Counted from the stretch's first letter, positions 1 to 6,998 are shown. The stretch is 26,321 nt of DNA from Bacteroidia bacterium (GCA_025358395.1 JANYJT010000041.1:1-26321), one strand, 5' to 3'. A program made the numbers and translations. Notes: generated by a model not told the origin, from the sequence alone.

Positions 1-1
1 T

Positions 2-196
2 TCAGACGACAGATCTGCCTTGCAGGATGACGGGACCATCAAGCAAATGCGATGGACAACACCAATTTTCCATTACCGGGAATTTGAAGCAAGATGGATT
101 CCAACAGTTGGCAAAGCCATCTGGAATTATCCTGAAGGAGATTTTACCTATGGCGTTTTCAAATTAAGGAGCATCCGGTACAATGTGACAGATTAA
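2..196 (+). CDS. C-terminal fragment of a DUF6544/DUF6920-like protein (5' end outside window)
   Basis: An open frame runs from the window edge to a TAA at 194-196 and gives 64 residues with ordinary codon use. The tail contains TTPIFHYREFEARWIPTVG and then a stretch reading AIWNYPEGDFTYGVFKL. This resembles the C-terminal end of the DUF6544/DUF6920 family, whose members end with a W-x-x-PEGDF-type motif followed by a short beta strand. The function of that family is not known. The next gene begins 11 bases downstream on the same strand, so the two may be co-transcribed. The family call rests on a short fragment and memory of the motif, so it is moderate at best. Confidence 0.5.
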   Translation, partial: SDDRSALQDDGTIKQMRWTTPIFHYREFEARWIPTVGKAIWNYPEGDFTYGVFKLRSIRYNVTD

Positions 197-207
197 AATT
201 TCATGCC

Positions 208-1293
208 ATGGACGTCGCAAAGAGCTTTGATCGAAATGCCTTCAAAAAAGTCTGTATCTACTATTTTTCCGGAACCGGAAATGCAAGAAACGTAGCCATG
301 TGGCTGACCCATGTCGCCAAAGAAAATGCCGTCGAAAGCGAAGTAAATAACATTGCACAAATCGACCTTTTTACCATGGAGCCGCCGGATCCTGATGCCT
401 TGGTTGTGTTTGTCTCACCGGTACATGGGTTCAACTATCCACCCGTCATGCTGCGATTTATCCGGCACTTTCCAAAAGGAAACAACAAGGTGGTGTTGAT
501 GAATACCAGGGCAGGAATGCTGATAGGTCGCTGGATCACTCCCGGTTTGACCGGCATTGCATTTTATTTGTCCGGCATCATTTTAAAGCTCAAAGGGTAT
601 TCAATTCGAGCGATAAAGCCTGTTGATATGCCTTCGAACCGGATCTCGCTTCACCCCGGGCTCAATGCCCGCACGGTACAGTTTCTGAACGAAAAGAACA
701 AGGAAAGAGTGCGTACTTTTGCCAACACGATCTACTCGGGCAAAACCTCTTTCAAGGCGCTCATTGAAGTTTACGATCTCCTTCTTGCGCCGATTGCATT
801 GGGCTACTATTTTGTGGGACGATTCTTTTTTGCCAAAACATTCTATGCTTCGCGGGATTGCGACAACTGTGATATTTGCTTGAAAGGTTGTCCGGTAAAA
901 GCCATCATCAAAGTTGACAGGAGGCCATTCTGGACCTTCAATTGCGAAAGCTGCATGAAGTGCATGGGCAATTGCCCCAAAAGAGCCATCGAGACAGGGC
1001 ATGGGTACATCCTGGGATTTAGCCTGTTTTTTAGCCTGGTTTTCATGATTGCTTTTTACAAATATTTCGATGCCTATGTTTTCCCAATGGAGAACAGCTT
1101 GCTCAAAATGGTAGTCGAACCGGTGTTCTTTGTTACCCTGATGGCGCTGTGGTACCGGATCGTCCACTGGTCCATGCGGTTCAAAATAGTGGAAAGGATC
1201 ATCGTTTATACCTCCTTTACCAAATACAAATGGTGGGGTCGTCGCTACAAAGCCTTGAAAGCGGATGAAAATTATTATCTTCACGGAAGCTAA
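208..1293 (+). CDS. EFR1-type protein: flavodoxin domain fused to two [4Fe-4S] ferredoxin motifs
   Basis: The 361-residue product starts with a flavodoxin-like fold whose FMN phosphate loop is visible as YYFSGTGNARNVA near residue 19. A bacterial ferredoxin module follows: C218-x2-C-x2-C-x3-CP and C246-x2-C-x2-C-x3-CP, enough for two [4Fe-4S] clusters. Two hydrophobic segments near residues 270-292 and 302-325 suggest anchoring in the inner membrane, with the redox domains probably in the cytoplasm. The family (EFR1 family ferrodoxin) is presumed to move electrons between flavin and Fe-S centres; its partner is unknown. ATG 208 is the natural start; an ATG at 203 is out of frame. The DUF4349 gene follows after 12 bases. 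Confidence 0.85.
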   Translation: MDVAKSFDRNAFKKVCIYYFSGTGNARNVAMWLTHVAKENAVESEVNNIAQIDLFTMEPPDPDALVVFVSPVHGFNYPPVMLRFIRHFPKGNNKVVLMNTRAGMLIGRWITPGLTGIAFYLSGIILKLKGYSIRAIKPVDMPSNRISLHPGLNARTVQFLNEKNKERVRTFANTIYSGKTSFKALIEVYDLLLAPIALGYYFVGRFFFAKTFYASRDCDNCDICLKGCPVKAIIKVDRRPFWTFNCESCMKCMGNCPKRAIETGHGYILGFSLFFSLVFMIAFYKYFDAYVFPMENSLLKMVVEPVFFVTLMALWYRIVHWSMRFKIVERIIVYTSFTKYKWWGRRYKALKADENYYLHGS

Positions 1294-1305
1294 ATAAATG
1301 AACCA

Positions 1306-2223
1306 ATGAGAAAGCTATCGCTCCTGACTGCCCTGATTCTGCTGTTATCAACTTTTGCGTGCCACAATTCTTCCAGCAGAGATGCCGCCGAAACGACCAC
1401 CGCATTCGCGGAAGCGCCTGTTTTTCAACGGGCAGCCAAATTTGCCGCCCCCATGATGGCCAAGGCAGAAGAAAATATGAATCAGACCGGCTCCGGTTCT
1501 GTACAAACGCAGAATTCCGCTTCCGCGGATGCGAAGAAAATTATCAAAGATGGCCGCATCTCCATCAAAACCAATGATATTGCCGCGGCAAAGAGCTCTA
1601 TTGATCAGCTGGCCAGGAAATTCAATGCCTTTTACGACAACGAAGAGCTGCAAAACGATGACAGAACCACTTCTTACGACCTCAAACTGCGCATCCCGGC
1701 AGAAAATTTTGAGAATGTGCTATCAGCCATCGAAAATGGCGGGAATGAGGTCACCGGAAAGAGCATTCATTCAAGGGATGTCACGTCAGAGTATATCGAC
1801 ATCGAAACGCGCATCGAAAGCAAGCGCGATTACCTCAAACGGTACAAGGAACTGCTGACCAAAGCCAATACTGTGAAGGATATTCTCGAAATCCAGGAGA
1901 GCATCCGCTCCCTGCAGGAAGAGCTCGAAAGCCGCGAAAAACAGCTGAAATACCTCTCCAATCAGATTGCATTCAGTACCCTGGATATCAACATCTTTAA
2001 GCTGAAAGATTATACTTACAAACCCGTACAACAAGATAAATTCACCGAACGAATCAAGAAATCGATCAGCAACGGTTGGGCAAAGCTACTTTCATTAGTC
2101 CTTTGGCTAATCATGATCTGGCCGTTCATTCTAATTATTTCCGTTGCCTGGATATTTTATAAGCGGTACAGAAAGAGACGGATAGCTTCCAGGCAAATGG
2201 ATCAGACGGATTCCGGTACTTAA
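1306..2223 (+). CDS. DUF4349 domain lipoprotein with C-terminal membrane anchor
   Basis: The 305-residue protein opens with a signal peptide and a cysteine (STFAC, Cys19) that could be lipidated, although phenylalanine at -2 makes the lipobox non-canonical. From about residue 78 it carries the DUF4349 pattern: KIIKDGRISIKTNDI, then a long helical stretch with RIESKRDYLKRYKELL and SIRSLQEELESREKQL, which looks like a coiled coil, then a short beta end. A hydrophobic span near residues 258-282 followed by KRYRKRR fixes the C-terminus in the inner membrane. The family has no established function. It is 12 bases behind the flavodoxin-ferredoxin gene and probably in the same transcript. Confidence 0.85.
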   Translation: MRKLSLLTALILLLSTFACHNSSSRDAAETTTAFAEAPVFQRAAKFAAPMMAKAEENMNQTGSGSVQTQNSASADAKKIIKDGRISIKTNDIAAAKSSIDQLARKFNAFYDNEELQNDDRTTSYDLKLRIPAENFENVLSAIENGGNEVTGKSIHSRDVTSEYIDIETRIESKRDYLKRYKELLTKANTVKDILEIQESIRSLQEELESREKQLKYLSNQIAFSTLDINIFKLKDYTYKPVQQDKFTERIKKSISNGWAKLLSLVLWLIMIWPFILIISVAWIFYKRYRKRRIASRQMDQTDSGT

Positions 2224-2240
2224 ATAAATTTTTGCTTTTT

Positions 2241-2268
2241 GTAACGATCGCCGATTCCTGTCGTAATA
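2241..2268 (+). promoter_or_regulatory. ECF sigma-like promoter upstream of DUF4395
   Basis: GTAAC at 2241-2245 and CGTAATA at 2262-2268 are separated by 16 bases, and a T-run precedes the first element. This is the general shape of promoters read by extracytoplasmic-function sigma factors, which use a -35 with AAC and a -10 with CGT. The start codon of the DUF4395 gene is 25 bases downstream. It is a match by eye only; no sigma factor gene is in this window. Confidence 0.35.
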
Positions 2269-2293
2269 CCCTAAAATAATTAAATAAGAACCT

Positions 2294-2956
2294 ATGAGCA
2301 AAGTATTTAAATTTGGAGAAGAGGTACCGGGTTACAGCATACCTGTATTGAACGAACGTGAGATCAGGGCCGCGGCAGGCATCCTGTTTTTGATGATGTT
2401 TATCACCATCATCACAGTGGTGACGAAAGGAAATTTCACCCCTCTAAAATTTGCAGTGGTAATCTTCCTGGCAGACATCGTGGTTCGTGTTTTTGTGAGT
2501 CCAAAATTCTCACCGTCACTGATTATCGGCCGGCTGATAGTCAGGAACCAAACCCCGGAATATGTCGGGGCCAAGCAGAAAAAATTCGCCTGGATCATTG
2601 GCGTTATCCTGGCTTTGACCATGTTTATTTTACTCGTAGTGGTTAATTCCTACAGCCCCATTACCGGCATAATCTGTCTGATTTGCCTGATCTTTCTCTT
2701 CTTCGAATCGGCTTTTGGCATCTGCATCGGATGCAAGATGTATTCCTTGATCTACAAGGAAAAAGCGCAATACTGTCCGGGCGAGGTTTGTGAAGTAAAA
2801 GACAGGCAAGAGATTCAAAAAACTTCCTGGACCCAGATTCTGATCGTGCTGGCTTTCGCGGTCTTCATAGTCCTCACCATTACTTTATTAAAAGAGAGTT
2901 TCAGCAAAAAACCATTCGATCTTTTCGGCATAGAGACACCTAAACAGACAAAATAA
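2294..2956 (+). CDS. DUF4395 family membrane protein
   Basis: The product has 220 residues and about four hydrophobic segments (near residues 28-47, 52-68, 98-118 and 120-140, with another near 182-202). The DUF4395 signature is visible: an N-terminal VLNEREIRAAAGI stretch, a central SPSLIIGR, and FGICIGCKMYSLIYK after the paired membrane helices. The conserved cysteines in C-I-G-C suggest redox or metal chemistry at the membrane, but the family's role is not known. It stands behind an ECF-like promoter, and the DUF1003 gene follows after 35 bases, so the two probably form a small membrane-protein unit. Confidence 0.85.
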   Translation: MSKVFKFGEEVPGYSIPVLNEREIRAAAGILFLMMFITIITVVTKGNFTPLKFAVVIFLADIVVRVFVSPKFSPSLIIGRLIVRNQTPEYVGAKQKKFAWIIGVILALTMFILLVVVNSYSPITGIICLICLIFLFFESAFGICIGCKMYSLIYKEKAQYCPGEVCEVKDRQEIQKTSWTQILIVLAFAVFIVLTITLLKESFSKKPFDLFGIETPKQTK

Positions 2957-2991
2957 ATGTCATCGAAAGGTCTTTAACACACTTTAGGAAA

Positions 2992-3402
2992 ATGGAACAT
3001 CAAAAAACCTGGCACGAAAAACACAAGGAAACCCTCAGTTTTGGTAGCCATTTAGCTGATTCTGTGGCCAAAGGAATGGGTTCCTGGCGATTTATCATCG
3101 TCCAGACAATTCTTGTTGTTCTGTGGATGGGTTTGAACCTTATTGGTTATGTTTACCACTGGGATGTGTATCCATTTATTCTGCTCAATCTGGTTTTTTC
3201 TACTCAGGCAGCTTATGCGGCGCCCATTATCATGATGTCGCAAAACAGGCAGAACGACAGGGACAGAGTGCAGGCACAGGCTGATTATCAGACAAACATT
3301 GATGCAAAAATTGAAATCGAAGCTTTGGCGAAGAAACTGAATTCTATGGAGGTAGATAAACTTGATAAGATTATTAAAATGCTTGAAGAAAGAAAGGGCT
3401 GA
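2992..3402 (+). CDS. DUF1003 family membrane protein
   Basis: This 136-residue protein matches DUF1003: a hydrophilic N-terminus with SFGSHLADSVAKGMGSW, a first membrane span (FIIVQTILVVLWMGLNLIG), a polar turn with YPFILLNLVFS, a second span, and a hydrophilic tail with MSQNRQNDRDRVQAQADY. The tail after about residue 85 is charged and helical. The biochemical role of the family is unknown. It is 35 bases behind the DUF4395 gene, same strand. The length is normal for the family. Confidence 0.88.
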   Translation: MEHQKTWHEKHKETLSFGSHLADSVAKGMGSWRFIIVQTILVVLWMGLNLIGYVYHWDVYPFILLNLVFSTQAAYAAPIIMMSQNRQNDRDRVQAQADYQTNIDAKIEIEALAKKLNSMEVDKLDKIIKMLEERKG

Positions 3403-3460
3403 TTTTCCCCAAATCAATTCTTACCTTTCATGCTGAATTCAACTACTAATACTTTTTCAA

Positions 3461-4651
3461 ATGACAAGGAAGCTACTAATACTAGTTGCACTATTGCCTA
3501 TTTTTATGTGTAGCCGGGCCCAAAACACCATCACCTCCAAAGCCATTGTACAGCAGGAATTTCTCTTCCCATTTCAATCCGAACACACTCATGGAAGTTC
3601 AATCGTTCAACTGCAAAATGGTGATCTTCTGGCTTGCTGGTTTCAGGGCAACGGAGAACGTTCTGCCGATGATGTCCGTATAATGGGATCCCGTCAGAAG
3701 AAAGGGACCAACGCATGGGCTACACCCTTTTTAATGGCTGACACCAAAGGAATTCCCGATTGCAATCCTGTTCTTTTCCTTAACAAAGAGGGCAAACTGT
3801 TCATCTTTTGGATTGCTGTTCAGGCCAATGAGTGGCAATTTTCAATCCTTCGTTTCCGCACTTCAGCGAATTTCCTGGCGGATGGAGCTCCCGTTTGGAA
3901 TTGGCAGGATGATATTCTGCTCAAGCCCGACGACAGCTTCGCGAGCGAAGTAGCCAAAAAGTTCAAGGAGCTGGATGACCCGGATCGCGGGTGGGCAGCC
4001 TATGCCCCGAAATACGACGATATGATCATCGCTGCCAGCAAAGACAAGATGAAACGCAGCTTCGGCTGGATGACCCGCATTCCGCCGATAACGCTCGCGA
4101 GCGGAAGAATTTTGCTTCCTCTTTATTCTGACGGGCTCAACATGTCGATGGTGGCAATTTCGGACGACAACGGTGCCACCTGGCGTCCGAGCTTGCCGAT
4201 TGTAGGCCGCGGACCAATTCAACCGGCTCTGGCAGTTCGCAATAGCGGCGAAATTGTGGCTTACATGCGCGACAGCGGCGACGCCCCGGCGAGAGTGATG
4301 ATAAGCACTTCAACCGACCAGGGCGAGTCGTGGTCACCGGCAAAAAAGAGTGATATTCCCAACGAAGCAAGTGTCGAACTATCAGTTTTAAAAGATGGGA
4401 GGTGGGTCTATTTCGGAAACGATATCAACGGCGGGCGTTACCAACTTTCACTTTACCTATCCGGCGATGAAGGAAAGAGCTGGTACAGGAAAGAGGTCAT
4501 CGAAGTCTCACCCGACAAAAAGGGCAGCTTCTCCTACCCTTGCCTTATCCAAACATCCGATGGACTGGTTCATATCTCCTACTCCTACTCATTCGGATCA
4601 AAAAATGAAACCATCAAGCATGTGGTCATCGATGTGAATAAGATTGAATAG
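3461..4651 (+). CDS. Secreted BNR/Asp-box sialidase-like protein (COG4692-like predicted neuraminidase)
   Basis: A signal peptide of about 20 residues (MTRKLLILVALLPIFMCSRA) is followed by a beta-propeller with several Asp boxes of the type S-x-D-x-G-x-x-W: ISDDNGATW, STSTDQGESW and LSGDEGKSW. The N-terminal part has HTHGSSIVQLQNGDLLACWF followed by a G-x-x-E and a DV-I-x-x-S strand, as in the BNR_2 group of predicted neuraminidases; GWMTRIPPITLASGR marks the centre. The group is related to exo-sialidases, but most members have no proven substrate, so it may cut sialic acid or another glycan. The location is periplasm or outside the cell. No SusC/SusD pair is nearby. Its stop lies 9 bases from the converging small gene at 4661. 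Confidence 0.8.
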   Translation: MTRKLLILVALLPIFMCSRAQNTITSKAIVQQEFLFPFQSEHTHGSSIVQLQNGDLLACWFQGNGERSADDVRIMGSRQKKGTNAWATPFLMADTKGIPDCNPVLFLNKEGKLFIFWIAVQANEWQFSILRFRTSANFLADGAPVWNWQDDILLKPDDSFASEVAKKFKELDDPDRGWAAYAPKYDDMIIAASKDKMKRSFGWMTRIPPITLASGRILLPLYSDGLNMSMVAISDDNGATWRPSLPIVGRGPIQPALAVRNSGEIVAYMRDSGDAPARVMISTSTDQGESWSPAKKSDIPNEASVELSVLKDGRWVYFGNDINGGRYQLSLYLSGDEGKSWYRKEVIEVSPDKKGSFSYPCLIQTSDGLVHISYSYSFGSKNETIKHVVIDVNKIE

Positions 4652-4660
4652 CCATTTATG

Positions 4661-4792
4661 CTAATGAGTCAGCATGTAAAAAAAGTCTCCAATTCTCATT
4701 CCAAATTGAAAAACAAGATAAACTGCCAAAATCCCAAAAAACACAGATAGGACTCTCTTATTTCTTACAATTAATCTATAGATAGATATCAT
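4661..4792 (-). CDS. Small single-span membrane protein, candidate immunity protein (43 aa)
   Basis: An ATG at 4792 opens a 43-codon frame ending in TAG at 4661-4663. The product begins MISIYRLIVRNKRVLSV (basic, amphipathic), has a hydrophobic span near residues 15-31 (LSVFFGILAVYLVFQFG) and ends GDFFYMLTH. This basic-inside layout suggests a membrane peptide with the N-terminus in the cytoplasm. It is the last of four small same-strand genes, 18 bases behind the 45-residue one. Small membrane proteins behind peptide genes are often self-immunity proteins, which is the inference here; no family was recognised. Its short length makes it easy to miss by automatic calling. Confidence 0.55.
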   Translation of the reverse strand: MISIYRLIVRNKRVLSVFFGILAVYLVFQFGMRIGDFFYMLTH

Positions 4793-4810
4793 CTTTATTG
4801 GTCTATCTGT

Positions 4811-4948
4811 TCAAAAAAGGTTGGAAATTGATTGCTTAATGTAATCCCAGTTATCGAATAAATATCTTTTTGACAAAAAGTAGATTGCTATAATTATGAG
4901 CACTCGTAACCACCTATCTTTAATAGTCACTCTGTTAAAAAATTTCAT
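4811..4948 (-). CDS. Small basic membrane protein, candidate immunity protein (45 aa)
   Basis: The frame starts with ATG at 4948 and ends with TGA at 4811-4813. The product starts MKFFNRVTIKDRWLRV, has a short hydrophobic span near residues 16-27 (VLIIIAIYFLS) and ends in a polar helix with FDNWDYIKQSISNLF. It shares its layout with the 43-residue product just downstream: basic head, one hydrophobic span, aromatic tail. This suggests a related or paired role. It follows the second double-glycine peptide gene after a 95-base gap that contains an imperfect hairpin. No known family was recognised. Immunity to the peptides is inferred from position only. Confidence 0.5.
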   Translation of the reverse strand: MKFFNRVTIKDRWLRVLIIIAIYFLSKRYLFDNWDYIKQSISNLF

Positions 4949-5001
4949 TTAAAATATTATAATAGTAAATGTATATAATAACATCGTTTATTAAGAATAG
5001 T

Positions 5002-5035
5002 TGGCACAATTTTGCCTTTCGGAAAAATTATGCCA
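5002..5035 (-). terminator. Imperfect hairpin between the peptide genes and the small membrane-protein genes
   Basis: The arms TGGCA (5002-5006) with TGCCA (5031-5035), AATTTT (5008-5013) with AAAATT (5024-5029), and CC with GG around a TTTC loop pair symmetrically with two single mismatches. On the transcribed strand it is not followed by a clear U-run. It is therefore more likely a partial terminator, attenuator or processing/stability element than a full stop. It could set the ratio of peptide to membrane-protein message. Confidence 0.4.
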
Positions 5036-5043
5036 GCTAATAT

Positions 5044-5205
5044 CTACTTTTTAGAATATAAAATTTGATAATCAACCAAGGCTTCAACTATACCATGAGC
5101 TGATGCAAAATGTCCGCTGATAATCTGACCGATGAACCATCCAACATCCATGCCAAGACTACCACCATTTATTTCCATTGATTCACTCCTATTTAAATCT
5201 TTCAT
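5044..5205 (-). CDS. Double-glycine leader peptide B (53 aa), bacteriocin-like or signalling precursor
   Basis: ATG 5205 was chosen over an upstream in-frame ATG at 5271, because the latter would run through the end of the preceding peptide gene and the leader begins here. The leader MKDLNRSESMEINGG has the double-glycine pattern (hydrophobic L4, M10 and I12, acidic residues, GG at 14-15). Such leaders are cut and exported by ABC transporters with a C39 peptidase domain. The mature part of 38 residues is hydrophobic and glycine-rich, has a GWFIG (GxxxG) motif as in two-peptide bacteriocins, and is slightly acidic (roughly -1). It starts 20 bases behind the stop of peptide A. The region is much more AT-rich than its neighbours. 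What it targets is unknown. Confidence 0.72.
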   Translation of the reverse strand: MKDLNRSESMEINGGSLGMDVGWFIGQIISGHFASAHGIVEALVDYQILYSKK

Positions 5206-5225
5206 AATAAATAGCTTTACTAAAT

Positions 5226-5381
5226 TTAGAAATAGAAAGCACTCATAATCCCTTTTTTGAAGCCATCCCAATCACTGAGGACAGTCCCAAAAAATGCCAT
5301 TGTCAGACCAAATATCACATCGTCTACACCAACAAGTCCGCCGTCTAATTGTTTCAATTCCTCATCATTTAATTCTTTCAT
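5226..5381 (-). CDS. Double-glycine leader peptide A (51 aa), bacteriocin-like or signalling precursor
   Basis: ATG 5381 opens a 51-codon frame ending in TAA at 5226-5228. The leader is MKELNDEELKQLDGG, a textbook double-glycine leader (M-K-x-L-x-x-E-x-L-x-x-L-x-GG) with the GG at residues 14-15, exactly as in peptide B. The predicted mature part is 36 residues, beginning LVGVDDVIFGLTMAFFG and ending KKGIMSAFYF, with about two net negative charges. The start of the mature part resembles that of peptide B (G-x-D-x-x-x-F/I-G), so the two may be paralogues or partners of a two-peptide system. It is the first of the four clustered small genes. The product is shorter than usual annotation cut-offs. 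Confidence 0.75.
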   Translation of the reverse strand: MKELNDEELKQLDGGLVGVDDVIFGLTMAFFGTVLSDWDGFKKGIMSAFYF

Positions 5382-5383
5382 CG

Positions 5384-5476
5384 TTCAAATTTTTAAATAA
5401 TCCTTCAAATTTCAATTCCTGTTTTCTTTTTCGTGCCACAGGTTTTAGCGCGCATAACGTTATTACCATAAAGTTA
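5384..5476 (-). promoter_or_regulatory. Putative control region of the small-peptide cassette
   Basis: Upstream of peptide A on the minus strand are a box TAACTTTA (5469-5476), one base off the TAnnTTTG box typical of Bacteroidota, and directly after it a perfect 10-bp palindrome ATAACGTTAT (5454-5463). Two copies of TTCAAATTT (5384-5392 and 5404-5412, plus-strand reading) lie closer to the start codon. No clear TTTG -33 element was found, so this is a weak promoter call; the palindrome could be an operator. Confidence 0.25.
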
Positions 5477-5536
5477 CGGGCGTTCCCTCTCATATTGAAG
5501 CAGGGTTGGAAATATTTAAAAAAAGTTTTAGGGATT

Positions 5537-5683
5537 TTAAGCAGCAGGCTTTATTTTGTCAATGATGATATAAGCCGATTTGAACCCTGCCAGGATTGTA
5601 TCAACGAATACAATGCCATCATAATACCCGTCCAAATGCAATACTGTATATGCACTGTTCTCATTTTGTTTTAAACCACTCAC
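5537..5683 (-). CDS. Possible 48-aa ORF with GTG start, or remnant of a larger gene
   Basis: This frame is open from GTG 5683 to TAA 5537-5539 and gives a product with YTVLHLDGYYDGIVFVDTI and then AGFKSAYIIIDKI. Its codon choice looks like a real gene, and it lies between the DEAD-box gene and the peptide cassette on the same strand. No ATG is available in frame except one far upstream at 5758, inside the DEAD-box gene, from which the frame runs through the 8-bp repeats. A competing 37-codon ATG frame exists at 5551-5664. It may be a small gene, a decayed C-terminus or chance. No family was recognised. Confidence 0.25.
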   Translation of the reverse strand: MSGLKQNENSAYTVLHLDGYYDGIVFVDTILAGFKSAYIIIDKIKPAA

Positions 5684-5687
5684 CCCA

Positions 5688-5711
5688 TCGCCTAGTCGCC
5701 TAGTCGCCCCC
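5688..5711. repeat. 8-bp tandem repeat at the 3' end of the DEAD-box gene
   Basis: TCGCCTAG is repeated at 5688-5695 and 5696-5703, followed by a diverged unit TCGCCCCC at 5704-5711. A further degenerate CTAGTCC lies at the gene's stop codon (5721-5723). Apart from this repeat, a weak small ORF and the cassette control region, nothing was seen in the 339 bases 5382-5720. Confidence 0.7.
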
Positions 5712-5720
5712 TCTCTTCTC

Positions 5721-6998
5721 CTAGTCCTTCTTATGTCCCTGGTGATTCCCCCGATCACGGTGGCGAAAATCCTTTTTGGCAGGCGCCCTTCTATCGCCGC
5801 CTCTGCCTCCTCCTGAGGAAGATCTTGGCGCCATCTTTCTGCGGATGGAAGGATTGTATTCGGGTCCGATTCCCATGCCGGCAGGCAAAGGAATCTTGAT
5901 GATATCGCGCTCGATCAGCTCTTCAATTTTCCTGAAATCGTGCATGTCGTTGTCGGAGATTAGCGTGATGGCCACTCCCGACTGCGAAGCACGGGCCGTC
6001 CGACCGATGCGGTGAACATAATCCTCCGGATCACGCGGCACGTCGTAGTTCATCACCAGGTCGATGCTGTCAATGTCGATGCCACGCGAGACTATATCCG
6101 TGGCAACAAGAATCTGGGTTTCCCGGTTACGGAAACGCAGCATCACCTCTTCACGTTCTTTCTGTTCAAGATCAGACAGCATACCATCCGCGGAAAATCC
6201 CATCCGGCGAAGCTCGCGAACCAGCCCATTCACATTGGCTTTGCGCGAGGTAAAGATCAGGACACTTTTGTAATCCGTTTTTCCTCTAAGTAACTCTCTG
6301 ACTAACTGCACCTTTTGCCCTTCATACACCATGTAGGCTGCCTGAATGATGTTTTCGGCGGGTTTGGAGATGGCAATATTGATCTGCTCGGGGCTCCTTA
6401 AAATCATCCCTGCCATCTGCCTTATCTTGGGAGGCATGGTTGCCGAAAACAGGAGCGTCTGTCTCTCGACGGGCAACTCTCCAATAATCCGCATGATGTC
6501 ATCGAAAAATCCCATGTCAAGCATCCGGTCGGCCTCATCCAGAATCAATGTTTGGATGGTGCTGAAATCGGAATACTTCATGTTGATGTGCGACAGAAGC
6601 CTGCCGGGTGTTGCAACAATGATGTCAGCTCCCTGTACCAAAGCAGATTTCTGCTGATCGAAGGCGGCACCAACGCCACCGCCATAAACGGCAAGTGAGG
6701 AGGCTCCGGTAAAATATGAGAAGCCCTCTATTTGCTGGTCAATTTGTAAAACCAGCTCCCTCGTGGGCGCAATAATCAGTGTGTGCATCCCGGTATGCCC
6801 CTCCCGGGAGATGTTGTTGAGGATCGGAAGCAGGTAGGCCGCAGTTTTTCCAGTACCGGTCTGGGCGCAGGCAATCAGGTCTTTCCCCTTTAAAATAACA
6901 GGAATGGCAAACTCCTGAACCGGGGTGCATTTTTCGAAGCCCATGGAGGACAAGCCGTCCAGGACATCGTGTGTAAAGTCAAAATCTGTGAAATTCAA
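5721..6998 (-). CDS. DEAD-box ATP-dependent RNA helicase (RhlE-like)
   Basis: The 425-residue protein has the full set of DEAD-box motifs in order: the Q motif (phenylalanine 3 and TPVQ 25-28), Walker A AQTGTGKT (45-52), PTREL, TPGRL, DEAD near residue 153, SAT, then the second RecA domain with LVATDIVSRGIDI and HRIGRTAR. The C-terminal 45 residues are basic and rich in Gly and Arg (GGGRGGDRRA), as in RhlE-type helicases that bind RNA without sequence preference. It unwinds short RNA duplexes with ATP, and likely roles are ribosome assembly and mRNA decay. It lies 25 bases behind the rlmI-like gene on the same strand, so co-transcription is likely and fits a shared link to rRNA. Confidence 0.93.
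   Translation of the reverse strand: MNFTDFDFTHDVLDGLSSMGFEKCTPVQEFAIPVILKGKDLIACAQTGTGKTAAYLLPILNNISREGHTGMHTLIIAPTRELVLQIDQQIEGFSYFTGASSLAVYGGGVGAAFDQQKSALVQGADIIVATPGRLLSHINMKYSDFSTIQTLILDEADRMLDMGFFDDIMRIIGELPVERQTLLFSATMPPKIRQMAGMILRSPEQINIAISKPAENIIQAAYMVYEGQKVQLVRELLRGKTDYKSVLIFTSRKANVNGLVRELRRMGFSADGMLSDLEQKEREEVMLRFRNRETQILVATDIVSRGIDIDSIDLVMNYDVPRDPEDYVHRIGRTARASQSGVAITLISDNDMHDFRKIEELIERDIIKIPLPAGMGIGPEYNPSIRRKMAPRSSSGGGRGGDRRAPAKKDFRHRDRGNHQGHKKD

Noticed and set aside
601..1284. Antisense ORF of 227 codons across the flavodoxin-ferredoxin gene
   Set aside because: The plus-strand frame carries clear FMN and Fe-S motifs; the antisense product has no family features.
5044..5271. 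Longer version of peptide B starting at 5271
   Set aside because: The extra 22 residues would overlap the end of peptide A and would place the double-glycine leader inside the protein; ATG 5205 gives a standard leader.
5551..5664. 37-codon ATG frame upstream of the peptide cassette
   Set aside because: The product has no leader, membrane or family pattern, and another frame over the same bases has better codon use.
5294..5674. Plus-strand ORF of 126 codons across the peptide A region
   Set aside because: It is antisense to the double-glycine peptide, has no domain, and runs through AT-rich non-coding sequence.
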